Shown here in pieces: positions 6,715 to 14,269 of a stretch of 64,000 nt of DNA. The position numbers were made by a program, and so were the translations under genes. The stretch is from assembly GCA_017308375.1 (NCBI GenBank), contig JAFKEW010000050.1, positions 1-64,000 of the forward strand. The letters run 5' to 3'. This DNA comes from Alphaproteobacteria bacterium. Lineage in GTDB: Bacteria > Pseudomonadota > Alphaproteobacteria > Micropepsales > Micropepsaceae. The notes below the pieces were generated by a model, which saw only the letters and a list, made by a program, of their open reading frames with translations, was not told the DNA's origin and ran no database searches. Every line of letters starts with the position of its first letter. Position 1 is the first letter of the stretch.

Positions 6715-8838
6715 TTACTCGGCGGCGACCACGGCCGGCTCGTCGGTCTCGTCCTCGCCGGCGCCGTCCTCGTCGTCGGCGAGAAAGGCGGGCAGTGCTT
6801 CGTCGTCGCCATCGGCGTCGGCATCGGTCGTATCGGCCGCCATCGCCTCAGAACCCCGGAGCGGCTCGGGCAGCCAGCCGGTGCCGTCGAGCAGCCGTTC
6901 GGCCTCCTTCGCCATGTCCGCCTTCTTCAGATGGTCGATGAGCTGCGCCGATTGCTCGCCCTTCGCCTCCCGCACCGCTTCGAGGATGCGAGGCTTGGTG
7001 ACGCGGCCGAGATAGTTGTCGACCGTCGGCCGCCAGCCCGCATCGACCATGTCGAGCCCGACGTCGCGCGCGAGCCGGTCAGCCTGGACTAGACGACGCT
7101 GGACGCCGTGAACGGAGACGCCGGGACCGCCGTAGCGATCGCCCTTTTCATAGAGGGCGTTGACGCCGAAGGAGACGCAGTGCGCCAGCAACGCGCCCCG
7201 GCTGGCATCGTCCAGCGCGACGAGCCAATCCCACAGCGCAGCCTCGTCCTTCGGCATGTCGACCTTCCAGGCGTCGTGCCGTTCCGCGATGGCCTTGGCG
7301 GACGGGCTGTCCTTGAGGTCGGCAGACTGAATCGAGAAAAACACCTGCCGCACCGACGCTTCGAGGCAGTTGCCCGCCGCGCTGTGCTGGAAGCTGTCGA
7401 GGCAAAGCTTGTGCAAGAGCGCCGTCATGGCGACGTGCGGATTGTTCGCCACGGCATCCCGAAGCGCCAGCGTGCGGTACGCAGTCAGCTCGCTCACCAG
7501 CCGGTCCGGCAGCGGTTTCACGACGTCGTCCTCGTCATCTTCCGGCTCGGCCTGACCGCCGATGGTGATGACGGCACGTTGAACGGTGTCGGTCCCGACC
7601 GGCTCGGCGGAAGGCTCGTCGTCTTCCTGACCGGGCTCGATGACAGGCGCCTCGTCCTCGGGACGGACATAGCCGCGATCGACCAGGAGCTGGCCGTCGT
7701 GGTCGATGCTCACAAATACGCCGGCGCGGGCGATGTCGGCCGGATCGAAGATCTGGGGCCGGGTCTCGAAGGCTTCGAATGCGGTTTCGATTTCGCCGAG
7801 CCGCTGGTCCACCTCGTCGGGCAACTCGTCGGCATCCTGATATTGTGCCTCGAGTTGGTCGTACTCAGTGCGCAGCGCCCCGCGCGTGGCCCGCTCCTCT
7901 TCGGTGAGATCGGCCGGCACACCGTCGAGTTGGCGCAAGCCGTGGTCATGGCCATAGGGAAACTCGATTCCTACTGCGATCCACTTCCAGCCCTCAGCCG
8001 CGATAGTCTCGGCTTCCGCCTTCAGCTTGTCGGTGACCAAGGTTTCGAGAAGCGCAACATTCTCCAGCCAGCCGCCATCGTCCTGCTGAAAGAGATCGCG
8101 CATCACGACCCCACCAGCATTCTCATAGGCGTCGATGCCGATGAACAGAACGCGCTTATCGGATGCTCGGACCGTCTTCTCCGTCAGCATGCGACGGATC
8201 TGATACGGCTCCTGGCCGTAGGAGCGCTGGAGCGCGTCCCAAACCTGCTCCTGGCGCGCGTGATCGGTCGTCACGGTGAACGCCATGAGCTGTTCGAGCG
8301 ACATGCCATCCTCGGCATAGATGTCGAGCAGCTTCTCGGAGACTGCAGCGAGGCGTAGCCGCTGCTTGACGACGTTCACGCCGACGAAATAAGCGGCGGC
8401 GATATCCTCATCCGACAAACCCTTCTCGCGCAGGGTCTGGAAGGCCCGGAACTGGTCGAGCGGATGCAGCGGCACGCGCTGGACATTCTCGGCGAGCGAA
8501 TCGTCCTCGGCGAGAATCTCGGTCGAGGGATCGCGGACGACGCAGGGGATCGGGGCGGTCTTCGTCAACCGCTTCTGCTTGACGAGAAGCTGCAGGGCCT
8601 GAAAGCGCCGGCCGCCGGCGGGTACTTCGAACATGCCGGTCTCGGCGCCGTCTGTGTCGAGCACGGGCCGGACATTGAGACTCTGGAGCAGACAGCCGCG
8701 GCGGGCGATGTCGGCAGCGAGGTCCTCGATCGAGACGCCGGCCTTCACGCGCCGGACGTTCGACTGGGAGAGGATCAGCTTGTTGAGGGGAATGTCGCGC
8801 GAGGACGACAAGGTGATCTTCTGAACGGCACTGGCCAT
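6715..8838 (-). CDS. ParB/RepB/Spo0J-family protein, large form
   Basis: A 707-residue protein. Residues 15-110 form the ParB/sulfiredoxin-like N-terminal domain (PLNKLILSQSNVRRVKAGVS; VPAGGRRFQALQLL; AEDDSLAENVQR), followed by an HTH-like region (GLSDEDIAAAYFVGVNVVKQ). The rest is long and acidic, ending in Asp/Glu-rich stretches. Such large ParB-like proteins are typical of integrative elements and plasmids; a partition or stabilisation role is the family expectation, and a CTPase activity is possible but not shown. Ordinary chromosomal ParB is about 300 residues, so this is an extended form. Its leader holds a conserved hairpin (8852-8895). The opposite strand has long open frames here, which are GC-driven shadows. 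Confidence 0.85.
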   Translation of the reverse strand: MASAVQKITLSSSRDIPLNKLILSQSNVRRVKAGVSIEDLAADIARRGCLLQSLNVRPVLDTDGAETGMFEVPAGGRRFQALQLLVKQKRLTKTAPIPCVVRDPSTEILAEDDSLAENVQRVPLHPLDQFRAFQTLREKGLSDEDIAAAYFVGVNVVKQRLRLAAVSEKLLDIYAEDGMSLEQLMAFTVTTDHARQEQVWDALQRSYGQEPYQIRRMLTEKTVRASDKRVLFIGIDAYENAGGVVMRDLFQQDDGGWLENVALLETLVTDKLKAEAETIAAEGWKWIAVGIEFPYGHDHGLRQLDGVPADLTEEERATRGALRTEYDQLEAQYQDADELPDEVDQRLGEIETAFEAFETRPQIFDPADIARAGVFVSIDHDGQLLVDRGYVRPEDEAPVIEPGQEDDEPSAEPVGTDTVQRAVITIGGQAEPEDDEDDVVKPLPDRLVSELTAYRTLALRDAVANNPHVAMTALLHKLCLDSFQHSAAGNCLEASVRQVFFSIQSADLKDSPSAKAIAERHDAWKVDMPKDEAALWDWLVALDDASRGALLAHCVSFGVNALYEKGDRYGGPGVSVHGVQRRLVQADRLARDVGLDMVDAGWRPTVDNYLGRVTKPRILEAVREAKGEQSAQLIDHLKKADMAKEAERLLDGTGWLPEPLRGSEAMAADTTDADADGDDEALPAFLADDEDGAGEDETDEPAVVAAE

Positions 8839-8851
8839 CGGGATTTACTCC

Positions 8852-8895
8852 GCGACGGGCGCCGGGAGACTCTCTCTCGGCTTTCAACCCGTCAC
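8852..8895 (-). promoter_or_regulatory. Conserved leader hairpin upstream of the ParB-like gene
   Basis: On the minus strand GTGACGGG at the 5' side pairs with CCCGTCGC at the 3' side, with a purine-rich inner region (GAGAGAGAGTCTC). It ends about 10 bases before the ATG at 8838. The same outer arms occur before the ArdC gene at 11136-11179. The rest of 8896-9024 holds no gene that I can see. Confidence 0.55.
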
Positions 8896-9024
8896 GCAGA
8901 CCGGCGCAGCCCTCTTCCTCTAGGCGACCGCAGAGTCGCACACCCGGGACTACGCCTTTGCGGGGATCAGGTTTTGCGTGACGGCCTTCCACCGCTGCGG
9001 ATCGGGGCGATTGCGATCCGTTCG

Positions 9025-9807
9025 TCAGGACCGCGGGTTCTCGCCGGGGCGTCGCGCGAGCACCGCGACTCGACGAACGACGACGGGCCGCGCATCGGCG
9101 TCGCGCGCCAGGCGCTCGATCAGGGCGAGATCGTCATCGGAGCATTCGCCGCGCACTTCGATGTCGACCCAGTGACCCGCACGCCCGACGTGAGAGTCAC
9201 GCAGGCGGTGATTGGAGCAGGTGTAGAAGCTCTCGTTCGGGTCGATGAGCCGAACCCGCGAGCGCAGAAAGAGCATCCCCGAGCCGAGATTGCCGCAGAA
9301 CAGCAGTTCGTCGGCGGCCGTGGTCTTTGGTCCGCCGCCGACCTTGCGCGCGCCGATCTTTCGGAACGCTTCGTCGAAGTGCCTTGGGTTCGGCGTGGTC
9401 CGTGCAGATATTTCCTGGTCAAAGACCCAGGGCGGCCGCTCCGGATCGAGGCGGCCGAGTTCGATCTGGTGCAAGAGATCGGCGAAATATGATGGGTCCG
9501 CCGGATAGGGGCAGCTCCGCCAGAGGCGACGGACCTTTGCTCGCAATGCGCCGTCCAACGCGAACAGACGCCGGCGCACGTCACGCCAGCGGGCGGCGCG
9601 GTCCCTGCGGCGCTCGCGTTGCGCGTCCATCCAACCGATGGCGCGTTCGTGCATGACCGCGTCGACGGCTGGCTGCTCGACGGCGATCTGATCGGAGAAG
9701 AGGGGCAGCGCCTCCCGTTCGAGGCGCTGCTTGCGAGTGAGGGCAGCACGCTTGCGCGTGGTGTCCTCGAACGGGGTCGGCCGTGGCGAGCGGCGAAAGC
9801 GCATCAT
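9025..9807 (-). CDS. Hypothetical protein of integrative element
   Basis: A 260-residue, strongly basic protein. The N-terminal half is Arg-rich and probably helical (ERRRDRAARWRDVRRRLF); the C-terminal half has PNESFYTCSNHRLRDSHV and a beta-rich ending. No named family recognised. It overlaps the upstream DUF2958 gene by 4 bases and is probably translated with it and the ArdC genes as one operon. A DNA-associated role would fit the charge but is inference. Confidence 0.65.
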   Translation of the reverse strand: MMRFRRSPRPTPFEDTTRKRAALTRKQRLEREALPLFSDQIAVEQPAVDAVMHERAIGWMDAQRERRRDRAARWRDVRRRLFALDGALRAKVRRLWRSCPYPADPSYFADLLHQIELGRLDPERPPWVFDQEISARTTPNPRHFDEAFRKIGARKVGGGPKTTAADELLFCGNLGSGMLFLRSRVRLIDPNESFYTCSNHRLRDSHVGRAGHWVDIEVRGECSDDDLALIERLARDADARPVVVRRVAVLARRPGENPRS

Positions 9808-10175
9808 CGCTCTCCCCGCAACGCCGCGTCAGCCGCGCGCAACAGACGGTCGCTGCACACGATGTTGCCCGCCTGTCGCGCCGCCTCGGCGTAGACCGAG
9901 AGCGGGAACAGGCTCTCGAACAGAATGTCGCGTTCGATGCCCATGCCGAACGGCAGCCGCAGCGACGCCATTTCCGCGAGGCTGAACGATCCAAGCTCGG
10001 GGTCGCCAAGATCGGCAAGACCGAACAGGGTGTCGCCATCAGGATCGAGCTCAGTGGCGAGCCAGGTGCCGATGCCCAGAGGGTTGAAGAACTTTACGAC
10101 GGGAACATGGTCGAGGCCGCTACGGCGACCGTTGGTGAGCAGACGCTCGCGCAACTCCGGGGTCAGGAGGATCAT
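9804..10175 (-). CDS. DUF2958 domain protein
   Basis: A 123-residue protein starting MILLTPELRERLLTNGR, with VVKFFNPLGIGTWLATEL and DGDTLFGLADLGDPELG. These are the defining motifs of DUF2958, a family found next to ArdC and ParB on conjugative elements. The start at 10175 is chosen because it has a GGAGG upstream and gives the usual family length. It overlaps the ArdC C-terminal piece by 4 bases and the downstream gene by 4 bases. Role unknown. Confidence 0.85.
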   Translation of the reverse strand: MILLTPELRERLLTNGRRSGLDHVPVVKFFNPLGIGTWLATELDPDGDTLFGLADLGDPELGSFSLAEMASLRLPFGMGIERDILFESLFPLSVYAEAARQAGNIVCSDRLLRAADAALRGER

Positions 10176-10387
10176 GCCGCCCTCCGTTCGCTGGAGTTCT
10201 CTGGGGCTGCCTTCTGATGCTCTGGCAGGAAGCCGAGCAGATAATCGGCGGCCTTGCTCGCCTGCGACGCGGCACGAACGATCGCGCGATTGTTTTCGCG
10301 GAGCACCTCGAGCCATGAGCCGATGTAGTCGGCGTGTCGTACGGTCGGGACGATGCCGAGCGAGGCGCAGCAGAACGCTGCGTTCAT
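10172..10387 (-). pseudogene. ArdC C-terminal piece, separated by a frameshift
   Basis: A 71-residue frame starting MNAAFCCASLGI and continuing VRHADYIGSWLEVLRENNRA, which is the normal C-terminal end of ArdC-type proteins. It begins exactly where the main ArdC frame stops, with an ATGA overlap (10384-10387). In intact relatives the two pieces are one protein reading EEL-VAE-MNAAF. Here about four bases seem to be missing at the join. It might be translated by re-initiation at the overlapping ATG, but it is more simply a broken end. Confidence 0.6.
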
Positions 10388-11124
10388 CTCCGCAATTCCT
10401 CGAAGGCGTACTTCTTCGAGCCGAACGAGCCTGAGAGATCGCGGTTGAGCCGCGAATGATGGCCGCTGGCGTGACCGAGCTCATGCAGAGCCGTGCGATG
10501 CCAATTGATCGGTTCGAAATAGGCTTGCGGGGGTGGGACCTGCACATAATCTTCGGTCGGCGCGTAGAAGGCGCGATTGCCGCCGATGCGGAAATCGATC
10601 GCGGTGGCCTTGATCAGCGTTTCGACCGTGGGTTCGATCAAGCCCGGTTCGGGCGGCGGCGCAATCATGGCGAGGTCTGCAGGCAGACCTTCGCATTGCA
10701 CGAGGTTGAAGACCGTGAAGCGCTTGAGAAATGGAATGGCCTGGGCTTCTTCGCCGGTCTCCTGCGACCGCTTCTTCTCGTCGTCGGGCACGAAGCGATC
10801 GGCATAGACGACGGTGGTGCCGTGCTCGCCTTTCCGCACATTGGCGCCGAGCGAGAGCGTCTGGCGAAAGGTCAGCCAGTTCTGGGCAGGGAAGCCATGC
10901 TCGATCACAGATCCCCAGAGGATCAGCACATTGATTCCGGAATATTGTCGCCCGCTGGCGGCGTTCTTCGGCATCGCGAGCGGCGCCTTGGCCGCTGCCG
11001 TTCCCCAAGGCTGGACCCAGGGGACGCGCCCGGCCTCCAGCTCGGTGATGATCTTGTTGGTGATCTCGTCATAGAGGCTCGCCCGATCCGGGCCGGTGCG
11101 AGCACGAGCGGTGTTTCTGGACAT
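10384..11124 (-). CDS. ArdC-like antirestriction protein, truncated by a frameshift
   Basis: A 246-residue product. Residues 1-120 form the ArdC N-terminal ssDNA-binding-like domain (LYDEITNKIITELEAGRVPW; NVLILWGSV; WLTFRQTLSLGANVRKGEHG). Near residue 215 is the zinc-protease-like motif HELGH (ALHELGHASGHH). ArdC proteins protect incoming DNA against host restriction, and the second domain resembles a metallopeptidase. The frame stops at ...FEELRR, just after the Glu-Glu expected to supply the third metal ligand; the last ~70 residues continue in another frame. A conserved leader hairpin precedes the gene. Whether the truncated product still acts is unknown. Confidence 0.75.
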   Translation of the reverse strand: MSRNTARARTGPDRASLYDEITNKIITELEAGRVPWVQPWGTAAAKAPLAMPKNAASGRQYSGINVLILWGSVIEHGFPAQNWLTFRQTLSLGANVRKGEHGTTVVYADRFVPDDEKKRSQETGEEAQAIPFLKRFTVFNLVQCEGLPADLAMIAPPPEPGLIEPTVETLIKATAIDFRIGGNRAFYAPTEDYVQVPPPQAYFEPINWHRTALHELGHASGHHSRLNRDLSGSFGSKKYAFEELRR

Positions 11125-11135
11125 CGCGGTTCTCC

Positions 11136-11179
11136 GCGACGGGCGCCGGAGGCCTCTCCTCCAGCCCTCAACCCGTCAC
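11136..11179 (-). promoter_or_regulatory. Conserved leader hairpin upstream of the ArdC gene
   Basis: On the minus strand GTGACGGG pairs with CCCGTCGC, and inside it GGAGG pairs with CCTCC. The ATG at 11124 follows 11 bases later with a separate GGAG. Outer arms are the same as at 8852-8895; the inner stem is different but still pairs. I see no gene in 11180-11294. Confidence 0.55.
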
Positions 11180-11294
11180 GGAAAACCCGGTCTGCACTCT
11201 CACTCTCGGGGCGTTGCGGGGTGTCCCCGCAGAAGGGGGTGTGCCGGCGACATCGGCGCCGGCCAGGGGGAAGGCATTCCCCATCAAAACGCTT

Positions 11295-11528
11295 TCAGGA
11301 TTGACGCAACTCCGCCTGCTGATTTTCGGCGCGGTCGAGCGCTATTAGGCGATCGGGCATGTCGAGCAGCTTTTTCGCGGCCGCGGTCATGGCCTCGCCG
11401 ATCGTTGGGTAGGTTTCAGCAGAACTCATCGAAACCCCGCCCGGAAAAGTTACTGTCGCTTGGTAGCCGTTGCCCTTGGGGGTGGCGGAAAGGACGATCG
11501 TGGGTCTGGCCGTGCTTTGCATCGTCAT
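11295..11528 (-). CDS. Small hypothetical protein linked to a toxin-antitoxin pair
   Basis: A 77-residue protein starting MTMQSTARPTIVLSATPKG, then YQATVTFPGG and a helical IGEAMTAAAKKLLDM. It overlaps the antitoxin gene by 4 bases and follows it in the same operon, so it is probably expressed with the toxin-antitoxin pair. The N-terminal half is beta-like and the rest helical. No named family recognised. Confidence 0.6.
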   Translation of the reverse strand: MTMQSTARPTIVLSATPKGNGYQATVTFPGGVSMSSAETYPTIGEAMTAAAKKLLDMPDRLIALDRAENQQAELRQS

Positions 11529-11911
11529 GAGGCCGCCGCGCGCTTCCGCCTGTGACCGTGCGGTCGGGAAGCCACGGCGCCTTCGCCAGCGACATCACCC
11601 AGGCTTTGCAGTGTAAGTGCGGGCCGCGAGGGTAGTCTGATGATCAGTTCAAGCTTCCCGCCGACTGCCTCGACATAACTGCGCAGTGTCGAGAGATACA
11701 TATCGGCTTGTTTTTCGATCTTCGAGACAGACGGCTGCTTGATATTGAGCGCAGCGGCGACGTCTAGCTGGGCCTTGCCGGCGATCTCCCGCAGTTGGCG
11801 CAAACTTTCGACTTCCTGCTTCAGTTCCTGATAGCGAGCCTCAATTGCTGCCTGCTCTTCCGCAGGCAACGAGGCAATGACTTCATCCAGCGTGCGGCCC
11901 ATCTCGATCAT
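11525..11911 (-). CDS. Antitoxin, HTH (XRE-like) type
   Basis: A 128-residue protein. The first half is a helical region (MIEMGRTLDEVIASLPAEEQ) and the middle carries a helix-turn-helix of the XRE/HigA kind (DVAAALNIKQPSVSKIEKQA). The tail is basic. It follows the toxin gene with a 4-base overlap; toxin-first order is the HigBA arrangement. The expected role is to bind and neutralise the toxin and to repress the operon. Neutralisation of this particular partner is inference from order. Confidence 0.8.
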   Translation of the reverse strand: MIEMGRTLDEVIASLPAEEQAAIEARYQELKQEVESLRQLREIAGKAQLDVAAALNIKQPSVSKIEKQADMYLSTLRSYVEAVGGKLELIIRLPSRPALTLQSLGDVAGEGAVASRPHGHRRKRAAAS

Positions 11912-12273
11912 TCCTTCCTTGCGGCTTTCAGGGTTTCCAGATGTGCGGAAAACCGTAAATCCGCCTTTGTGATAAGCTGCTGATAAAACCGCTTCTGGCT
12001 GCCGCCTGACTTGTCGCCGGCGACCAGCAGGATCGCCCTTCGTTCAGGATCGAATGCGAAGGCCGCGCGCCATTCGCCATCCGCGGCCTCAAAGCGCAGC
12101 TCTTTCATGTTGGGGTGCCTCGATCCCTTGAGTGTATCGACATAGGGCCGGCCAAGCTGCGGGCCGTACTCAATAAGCAGCTTGGCGGTGGCGGCCAACG
12201 CGACACGGACCCGTGGGTCGTACTCCAGCAACTCGACCTCAAAGGAGGCGTGCAGCCTGACTTCCCAAGTCAT
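11908..12273 (-). CDS. RelE/ParE-superfamily (HigB-like) toxin
   Basis: A 121-residue basic protein. HPNMKELRFEAADGEWR at residues 53-69, followed by AFAFDPERRAILLVAGDKSG and FYQQLI, is the typical core of RelE-like ribosome-dependent mRNA interferases, with basic residues in the expected strands. The gene is first in the operon, with the XRE-like antitoxin immediately after it. On an integrative element such a pair usually stabilises the element, which is inference here. Confidence 0.8.
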   Translation of the reverse strand: MTWEVRLHASFEVELLEYDPRVRVALAATAKLLIEYGPQLGRPYVDTLKGSRHPNMKELRFEAADGEWRAAFAFDPERRAILLVAGDKSGGSQKRFYQQLITKADLRFSAHLETLKAARKE

Positions 12274-12285
12274 ATAGCCTCCAAG

Positions 12286-12582
12286 CTATGTCAGGTCAAG
12301 GGTGCGTGGCGCCTCGGGTGAGGCCGCTGTGGACCGGCGACAGCATTCGGCCCAAGCGTCGAGGTCCTCGACGGCGTATCGCACCCACTTCCCGAACCTG
12401 TGGTAGGCCGGGCCGGTGTCGAGCGAGCGATAGCATTCCAGCGTATGCGCACTGAGCGCCAGGTAACGAGCCGCGGCCTCCGTGTCGACGAACCGGATCG
12501 GACCTGCGTCTTTCACGAACCTTGCGCGCCGAAGGATGTCCGGGCTTGGCCAGCGAGCTTGCGCCTTGTTCTGGCTAGACAT
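12286..12582 (-). CDS. Excisionase-like helix-turn-helix protein
   Basis: A 98-residue protein with a MerR/AlpA-like winged helix: VDTEAAARYLALSAHTLECY, then HRFGKWVRYAVEDLDAWAE. Small proteins of this type next to tyrosine integrases act as excisionases or as integrase regulators. The start at 12582 overlaps the end of the integrase gene by 8 bases, so the two are co-translated. A longer in-frame start would lie inside the integrase coding sequence and is rejected. Confidence 0.75.
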   Translation of the reverse strand: MSSQNKAQARWPSPDILRRARFVKDAGPIRFVDTEAAARYLALSAHTLECYRSLDTGPAYHRFGKWVRYAVEDLDAWAECCRRSTAASPEAPRTLDLT

Positions 12583-13993
12583 GGCTCGCCTCCGGCGCGG
12601 TCGCATGTTTTGTCCCCGGCGGTACTGCGCGGTTGTCGCCCTTGCGATGACGGAAGGGGCGATAATTGCCGAGCTTTGTCCGCGACGCATACTTGCCATC
12701 CTCGAGGCCGAGCGGCTTCTCGCGCACGCCCGCCGACGGCTCATGCAGCGCCTCGGGGGCAGTCGGCGGCGGCACAGGGGCTTGCGTTGGCACTGGCGGA
12801 GCCGAGGGTGAAAGAACGGCGCCCCCAACCAGCGATTGGCGGCGCTGCGTCACCGCCTCAGCCGCGGCCCTGATGGGATCGTCCTCGGTGTGGACGTATC
12901 GCATGAACATGGTCACCGTCTTATGGGCGGTCAGCGCCATACCGACTTTGACGGGGATGCCGGAGTTGGCGATGTCGGTCGCGGCCCTGTGACGAATGCC
13001 GTGCGTGCCGATGTGCGGCAGGCCTGCGCGCTCGAGGACGCGCCGCCAGCCGTGCCAATAGGTGTGCTTCGACATCGGAAGATTGGGATCAAAGATGGAC
13101 GGGCACACATAGGGAGAGTCCTCGAAGCGAGGAGCACTCTCGAAGAGGCGGACTGCCTCGGCACTCATCGGCTTCGACATTCCGCCGGTCTTGCTGTCCG
13201 GCCAAACGACGCGGCGGTTGTCGAGATCGACCCATGACCATTCCAGCATAAGGATCTCGGACATGCGGGCGGCAAACTCGAACTGCAGCCGGACCGCCAG
13301 GAGGAGGAACGGATGTTCGAGTCCCTCGGCTTCGGCTTGGTCGAGATAGGCGTAAAGCTGCCGAAGCTCGGCATCGGTGATCAGCCTTGTCTTCCCACGT
13401 TCCGGGAATTTGGGAATGTGCCGGCACGGGTTGGAGCCATCGGGCCGCATGCCCCAGACTTCGGCCATGTTGAACATCTTGCGGACGGCGGCCAGCACGC
13501 GGTTCGCGTTGGTGGGCGTCTTAGACATCTTCTTCATCAGGTTCGAGATGTCCGCGCGCGTGACGTCGGGCACCTTCATCTGCCCCAAATGGGGAATGAT
13601 GTAGAGCTTGCCGTAGCCGCGGTTGGATTTGACGGTCGACGGCTTGTTGCGCGACTCCGAGTAGTCCGTGATGAACCGCTCGAACAGCTCCTTCACGGTT
13701 GGCGCTTGACGGGCCGCGCTCTTTTCGGCGCTCGGGTCCTTGCCCTTGCGGACATCGGCAAGCCAGTCTTGCGCGATTGATCGTGCTTGCTCGACGGTGA
13801 TCTCGCCAAACTGGCCGACGGCGGGTTTGCGGCGTTGGCCGTTGTTGGCCACGTAGGCGAGCATGAAGATCTTGCGTCCGGTCGGCGTGACTTTCAGCAA
13901 GAAGCCGGGTATCACCGTGTCGCGCAGTTCGTAGGGCTCTTCCTCCTTCTGCGCCGCGTCGACAACGGTCTTCGTGAGCTTGAGTTTCGGCAT
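12575..13993 (-). CDS. Tyrosine-type site-specific integrase
   Basis: A 472-residue recombinase. Residues 1-90 are the arm-binding DUF4102-like domain (YELRDTVIPGFLLKVTPTG), 95-190 the core-binding SAM-like domain, and 210-380 the catalytic domain with the active Arg (FAARMSEILMLEW), the HxxR box (HGIRHRAATD), a second His (LTAHKTV) and the nucleophile Tyr (FMRYVHTEDD). About 90 further residues follow, Pro-rich and then KYASRTKLGNYRPFRHRKGD, an extension not needed for catalysis. The gene faces away from the tRNA-Leu remnant about 180 bases off, the usual layout for integration into a tRNA 3' end. Confidence 0.92.
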   Translation of the reverse strand: MPKLKLTKTVVDAAQKEEEPYELRDTVIPGFLLKVTPTGRKIFMLAYVANNGQRRKPAVGQFGEITVEQARSIAQDWLADVRKGKDPSAEKSAARQAPTVKELFERFITDYSESRNKPSTVKSNRGYGKLYIIPHLGQMKVPDVTRADISNLMKKMSKTPTNANRVLAAVRKMFNMAEVWGMRPDGSNPCRHIPKFPERGKTRLITDAELRQLYAYLDQAEAEGLEHPFLLLAVRLQFEFAARMSEILMLEWSWVDLDNRRVVWPDSKTGGMSKPMSAEAVRLFESAPRFEDSPYVCPSIFDPNLPMSKHTYWHGWRRVLERAGLPHIGTHGIRHRAATDIANSGIPVKVGMALTAHKTVTMFMRYVHTEDDPIRAAAEAVTQRRQSLVGGAVLSPSAPPVPTQAPVPPPTAPEALHEPSAGVREKPLGLEDGKYASRTKLGNYRPFRHRKGDNRAVPPGTKHATAPEASHV

Positions 13994-14030
13994 TCCTAAC
14001 CTCCGTTGAGGTCGGATTTCAGGTGCAGGA

Positions 14031-14049
14031 TAGGTGCAGCCAGAAAGCC
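14031..14049. repeat. Short direct repeat near the integrase promoter
   Basis: AGGTGCAG occurs twice, 3 bases apart, between the integrase start and the attachment site. It may be a pair of arm-type integrase sites. The rest of 13994-14171 is non-coding and contains a GC-rich near-palindrome (AGGCCC-TCT-GGGGCCT) next to the att core. Confidence 0.3.
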
Positions 14050-14171
14050 AACCGTGGCGTAAAACCGGCTAGGACAGGAACACCCAACTCAGCTAAAAGA
14101 CCAGAAGGATCAGTTAGTTAGAGGGCTGTGGCGGCCTACCGGACAGAGATAGGATAGGCCCTCTGGGGCCT

Positions 14172-14226
14172 CTCAAAATCCAGTTCTGGTGACAGAGTGT
14201 CGGTTCGATTCCGACCGCCCGCACCA
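14172..14226 (+). other. Attachment site: 3' part of tRNA-Leu(CAA)
   Basis: The sequence runs from an anticodon loop CTCAAAA (anticodon CAA) through a long variable arm, the T arm (GTCGG TTCGATT CCGAC), the acceptor strand CGCCCGC, discriminator A and CCA. No matching GCGGGCG 5' acceptor strand or D arm lies upstream, and the base before the loop does not pair with the 3' anticodon stem. So it is a tRNA 3' fragment of about 55 bases, the typical junction of an element integrated into a tRNA gene. The intact tRNA-Leu should lie at the far left junction, outside the window. Confidence 0.75.
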
Positions 14227-14269
14227 TCCAAAGGATTGCCGTTATCGTGCGGTTGAGGTGGTCGATCTG

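Noticed and set aside
7108-8358. Long plus-strand open frame of 416 codons opposite the ParB-like gene
   Set aside because: It is a shadow of the ParB-like gene in GC-rich DNA; it has no family motif and the ParB-like frame has clear domains.
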